Source of the DNA: Hyphomonas sp.
Lineage (GTDB): Bacteria > Pseudomonadota > Alphaproteobacteria > Caulobacterales > Hyphomonadaceae
Direction of reading: 5' to 3'
Assembly (NCBI GenBank): GCA_003486945.1
Contig: DNFL01000174.1
Location: forward strand, 1 to 7,425
DNA: 7,425 nt
Below the pieces are notes generated by a model that was not told where the DNA came from, ran no database searches, and saw nothing but the letters and a program-made list of their open reading frames with translations. Below are positions 4,794 to 7,425 of this stretch, piece after piece. Positions within the stretch are counted from its first letter, which is position 1. Every line of letters starts with the position of its first letter. The position numbers and the translations under genes were made by a program.

Positions 4794-4803
4794 GGAGACA
4801 ACA

Positions 4804-5070
4804 ATGGCAGTCACAGGAACGTTCAGCGGCACCGGCCAGTCGTCGGTCATCACCGGCCGCAAGATCGACATTGCCATGGACTTCGCCGGCACTGCTTCGG
4901 TCGATGTGGAACGCCTTCTCCCGAACGGCAACTACATCAAGATCGAGACGGCCATCACGGCTGACTACAACAAGGTCGCCGAGTTCCCGGCCAACGTCAC
5001 CCTTCGCCTCAACTGCACGGCTTATACGAACGCGGTTGTGTACGTGATGCAAACCGGGCCGGAGGGGTAA
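4804..5070 (+). CDS. Small beta-rich phage protein (88 aa), likely virion component
   Basis: ATG 4804 is chosen because GAGGAG lies at 4792-4797, six bases upstream; the in-frame ATG at 4714 has no ribosome binding site and would add a non-globular extension. The 88-residue product opens with MAVTGTFSGTGQSSVITGRK, continues through a D-V-E-R-LLPNGNY beta segment, and ends with a LRLNCTAYTNAVVYVMQTG strand pair. This 'GTFSxTGQS ... ERxxxxG ... YRLNCTAYTSG' layout recurs in small uncharacterised proteins of alphaproteobacterial phages and predicts a compact beta-sandwich. A virion decoration or fibre-associated role is plausible from fold and neighbours but unproven. A GAATC site, of the CcrM/GANTC type, lies at 4783-4787 just before the ribosome binding site. 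Confidence 0.75.
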   Translation: MAVTGTFSGTGQSSVITGRKIDIAMDFAGTASVDVERLLPNGNYIKIETAITADYNKVAEFPANVTLRLNCTAYTNAVVYVMQTGPEG

Positions 5071-5080
5071 GGCGGGCTTC

Positions 5081-5350
5081 ATGCCTAAAGTAGGTTTGGA
5101 TAGATCGAAGACGGGGCGGAAGAAGGGAACCCCAAACAAGACGACGGCGCTGCTGAAGGAAGCCATTCTCATGGCGGCTCAGAACGCGGGCGACGGCGAT
5201 ATGGTCGAATATCTGACGCGGCAAGCGACGATGAACCCAGGCCCCTTCCTTTCCCTGCTCGGCAAAGTCCTCCCGATGCAAGTCAACGCGGAAGTCGAGG
5301 GCGGCCTGACAATCAAGGTGGTGTCGGGTGTCCCGAGAGCAGGTGATTGA
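5081..5350 (+). CDS. Probable terminase small subunit-like protein (89 aa)
   Basis: The 89-residue product starts at ATG 5081 with AAGGCGGG at 5069-5076 nearby. It begins with a basic segment TGRKKGTPNKTTALLKEAIL (residues 11-30), the 'RKKGTPNKTT' motif seen at the DNA-binding start of many small terminase-like proteins. A helical middle follows (MVEYLTRQATMNPGPFLSLL, residues 41-60), then GKVLPMQV and a short beta tail. Immediately upstream of, and overlapping by 23 bases, the large terminase gene, it is in the classic position of the small subunit that recognises packaging sites. It is shorter than many small terminases and has no long oligomerisation domain, so it could instead be a DNA-binding accessory. 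The function is inferred from motif and position. Confidence 0.7.
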   Translation: MPKVGLDRSKTGRKKGTPNKTTALLKEAILMAAQNAGDGDMVEYLTRQATMNPGPFLSLLGKVLPMQVNAEVEGGLTIKVVSGVPRAGD

Positions 5351-6638
5351 TCTCGGCTACAGGGCGAGAGAGCAATTCGCCCCGTTCCACATGAGGAAAG
5401 AGCGCTGGGCCTGCATCGTCGCCCACCGCAGGGCGGGAAAGACGGTTGCTTGCGTCATGGACCTGATCGACGCGGCCCTTCGTTGCGACAAGCCGAATCC
5501 GCGCTTTGCCTACGTCGCGCCTTTCTACACCCAGGCCAAGGATATCGCCTGGTCCTACGTGAAGCAGTACGGCGCCCCGATCCCCGGCGCATCGATCAAC
5601 GAAAGCGAGTTGAGGCTTGATCTGCCGAACGGCGGGCGGGTGAGGCTCTACGGCGCTGAGAACTACGACCGCCTTCGCGGCCTCTACTTCGATGGCATCG
5701 TGCTTGATGAATATGCGGACATGGACCCGCGCGTCTGGCCTCAGGTTGTAAGGCCGGCGCTTTCCGACCGCAGGGGCTGGGCAACCTTTATCGGCACTCC
5801 AAAGGGCCGTAACGACTTCTGGCGCATCTGGAATGGCGATGCCGAAACGGGATGGCCCGGCGCGCTCAATTCCGACGAATGGTTCCACCTGATGCTCAAG
5901 GCATCGGAGACGGGCATCGTTCAGGATGAAGAGCTTCGCGACTCAAGGCGCATGCTCTCGGCTGACGAGTACGAACAGGAATACGAGTGTTCGTTCGAAG
6001 CAGCCATCAAGGGCGCGTTCTACGCCGAACAGATGAAGCGGGCGAGGGTAGAGGGCCGCATCGCGCGCATTCCCATCGAGCGCGGCCTTGGCGTCTGGAC
6101 GGCATGGGATTTGGGCGTCTCGGATTCGACGGCGATCTGGTTCGGACAGACGCTCGGCCGGGAAGAGCGCATCATTGACTATTACGAGGCGAGCGGCGTC
6201 GGGCTGGACCATTACGCCAAGGTGCTGCGAGACAGGGATTACGTCTACACCAAGCACTATTTCCCGCACGACGTGGCGGTGAAGTCGCTTTCGACGGGTG
6301 TGACGCGCGTCGAAACGCTTCGCGGACTTGGCATCGAGCCGACCATCGTTCCCCGCCATGCGGTCATGGACGGGATCAACGCGACGCAGCGCTACATTGA
6401 CCGGTGCTGGTTCGACGAAGAACGGTGCAAGCGCGGTCTGGAAAGCCTGACGCAGTATCGCAGGGACTACGACGAGAAGCAGCGGGTGTTCAAGGTTTCC
6501 CCGCTTCACGACTGGACATCGCACGGGGCCGACGCATTCCGCATGCGCGCCGCGATGGCAGCAACAGACATGCCGATGCCCAAGGGCCGCTATCAGGGCC
6601 GTGGCGCATCTTCATCCTCGTCCTGGATGGCCGGGTAA
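5328..6638 (+). CDS. terL: Phage terminase large subunit
   Basis: This is the DNA-packaging motor: an ATPase that drives DNA into the prohead and a nuclease that cuts it. The 436-residue product shows a Walker A motif AHRRAGKT (residues 32-39), a Walker B motif GIVLDE (123-128, acidic D127 and E128) and the coupling motif GTPKG (156-160). The C-terminal RNase H-like nuclease domain carries candidate metal ligands D261 (AWDLG), D315 (FPHD) and D402 (SHGAD). The length is usual for the family. GTG 5328 is chosen because AAGGTGG (5315-5321) lies six bases upstream; it overlaps the small-subunit gene by 23 bases, indicating coupled translation. The C-terminal Ser-rich tail after residue 425 is probably flexible and may contact the portal. 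Confidence 0.95.
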   Translation: MSREQVIDLGYRAREQFAPFHMRKERWACIVAHRRAGKTVACVMDLIDAALRCDKPNPRFAYVAPFYTQAKDIAWSYVKQYGAPIPGASINESELRLDLPNGGRVRLYGAENYDRLRGLYFDGIVLDEYADMDPRVWPQVVRPALSDRRGWATFIGTPKGRNDFWRIWNGDAETGWPGALNSDEWFHLMLKASETGIVQDEELRDSRRMLSADEYEQEYECSFEAAIKGAFYAEQMKRARVEGRIARIPIERGLGVWTAWDLGVSDSTAIWFGQTLGREERIIDYYEASGVGLDHYAKVLRDRDYVYTKHYFPHDVAVKSLSTGVTRVETLRGLGIEPTIVPRHAVMDGINATQRYIDRCWFDEERCKRGLESLTQYRRDYDEKQRVFKVSPLHDWTSHGADAFRMRAAMAATDMPMPKGRYQGRGASSSSSWMAG

Positions 6639-6647
6639 GGAAAATCA

Positions 6648-7425
6648 ATGGCCGAAGACGACTATATCGCCGACGAGTCTTCGTCGGACGGCTCGGCCGT
6701 GTCCGATCTGGATCGAAAGCTCAAAGGCTGGGTGAAGCAGGATCTTCGCCATGCCCAGGAATGGCGCAAGGAAGCCCGTGAGGATTTCGAGTTCTATTCG
6801 GGCGACCAGTGGTCGGATGAGGACAGGCAGGCGCTGGCAAGTCAGATGCGGCCCGCCCTGACGTTCAACCGCGTGGCTCCTCTGGTCAACGCCGTGGTCG
6901 GTTCGGAGATCAACAACCGCCGCGAGGTCCGCTATATCCCGCGTGAGCAGGGGGACGCTCTGGCGAACGAAGTCCTGACGGCGGCCGGCGAGTGGTTCCG
7001 CGACGAATGCGGAGCCGAGGACGAGGAGTCGGACGCATTCGAGGATGCCGTGATCTGCGGCATGGGCTGGACGGACACGCGGCTCGATTTCGAGGTTGAT
7101 CCTGACGGCGCGCCTGTCATCGAGCGCATGGACCCGCTCGAAATGGTGTGGGACTGCAATGCGTCCAAGCCGAACCTGACGGACGCCAACCGTCTCTCGC
7201 GCATCCGTGACGTGTCCTACGAAGAGGCGTCGGAACTGACGGGCGTCAAGGACAAGAAGAAGCTTCATGCCGCATGGGTGAAGGGCATCGGCGACGCAAA
7301 GCCGCATGATCAGGACGCTGCGGACGACTATGACGGTTCTCAGGGCGACGCGACGGGCGATCTGCCGAAGAAATGCACGTTGGTCGAAATCAGGTGGCTG
7401 GAGCGCGAGGCGTACTTTCGCGGCC
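6648..7425 (+). CDS. P22-type portal protein (5' part, runs off the window)
   Basis: The frame opens at ATG 6648, with AAGGA at 6637-6641 overlapping the terminase stop, and stays open to the window end, giving 259 residues without a stop. An acidic N-terminus (MAEDDYIADESSSDGS) precedes a helical segment with DFEFYSGDQW (residues 46-55) and the block RPALTFNRVAPLVNAVVG (68-85), followed by EINNRREVRYIPRE. A further block, ERMDPLEMVWD (159-169), also fits the P22-like portal family. Portals form the dodecameric ring at one capsid vertex through which the terminase pumps DNA and to which the tail attaches. Portal directly after terminase is standard packaging order. The P22-type portal points to a podovirus-like virion, though this family also occurs in other tailed phages. 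Confidence 0.92.
   Translation, partial: MAEDDYIADESSSDGSAVSDLDRKLKGWVKQDLRHAQEWRKEAREDFEFYSGDQWSDEDRQALASQMRPALTFNRVAPLVNAVVGSEINNRREVRYIPREQGDALANEVLTAAGEWFRDECGAEDEESDAFEDAVICGMGWTDTRLDFEVDPDGAPVIERMDPLEMVWDCNASKPNLTDANRLSRIRDVSYEEASELTGVKDKKKLHAAWVKGIGDAKPHDQDAADDYDGSQGDATGDLPKKCTLVEIRWLEREAYFRG

Noticed and set aside
4714..4803. ATG 4714 as the start of the 88-residue protein
   Set aside because: No ribosome binding site is present and the added residues are Ser/Ala/Arg-rich without structure. GAGGAG before ATG 4804 is far better.
5313..6524. Minus-strand open frames of about 190 codons opposite terL
   Set aside because: They are shadows of the terminase gene in GC-rich DNA, without ribosome binding sites or recognisable protein features.
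6645..7307. Long minus-strand open frame (about 220 codons) opposite the portal gene
   Set aside because: It is antisense to a clear portal gene with recognised motifs and a ribosome binding site. Its translation is rich in Arg, His and Val with no domain, as expected from the reverse of GC-rich coding DNA.

Overview
This window is a stretch of double-stranded DNA phage or prophage genome, most likely from a host in the Alphaproteobacteria and probably the Hyphomicrobiales (rhizobia, Brucella and relatives). The main evidence is a gene for a GcrA-type cell-cycle regulator, a family typical of that class. It is supported by the GC-rich coding style, a run of small genes of the kind seen in rhizobial phages, and an unmistakable packaging module: terminase large subunit followed by a P22-type portal protein. 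All genes read rightward. No integrase, tRNA, lysis gene or CRISPR array is visible, so lytic phage and prophage cannot be told apart.

Region 1 (1-3209) is a tightly packed regulatory and accessory operon. The tail of an unidentified coiled-coil protein is followed by a 48-residue putative DNA-binding protein, GcrA, a small charged protein, a small Cys-rich protein, a protein with a Tat-like signal, a 203-residue unknown, a putative zinc-ribbon protein and a 68-residue unknown. Almost every junction is a 4-base ATGA overlap or a direct TGA-ATG or TGATG contact, so translation is probably coupled throughout. The last two genes are noticeably richer in A+T than the rest, which suggests separate acquisition.

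Region 2 (3210-3432) is the only sizeable non-coding gap. It holds a clear Rho-independent terminator (3319-3352), a weak promoter candidate upstream of it, an extra hairpin between them, and a 10-bp perfect inverted repeat (3350-3359 and 3405-3414) just upstream of the next gene. It looks like the boundary between the regulatory operon and the virion and packaging operon.

Region 3 (3433-5070) encodes a protein resembling the concanavalin A-like phage surface proteins of alphaproteobacterial phages, then two small predicted beta-rich proteins that may be virion components. Between the last two lies a 135-bp gap that carries what looks like an orphan protein C-terminus in another frame. Region 4 (5081-7425) holds a probable small terminase subunit, the large terminase subunit (overlapping by 23 bp) and the 5' part of the portal gene, which runs off the window. 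Placing putative surface-protein genes ahead of the terminase is less usual than placing them after the head and tail genes.

I did not find a defence system or another clearly new system. The most interesting leads are a nearly identical DNA sequence reused at consecutive gene junctions but read in different frames, a phage-borne GcrA together with apparent scarcity of GANTC sites, a phage protein with a Tat signal, and the structured intergenic region before the late genes.
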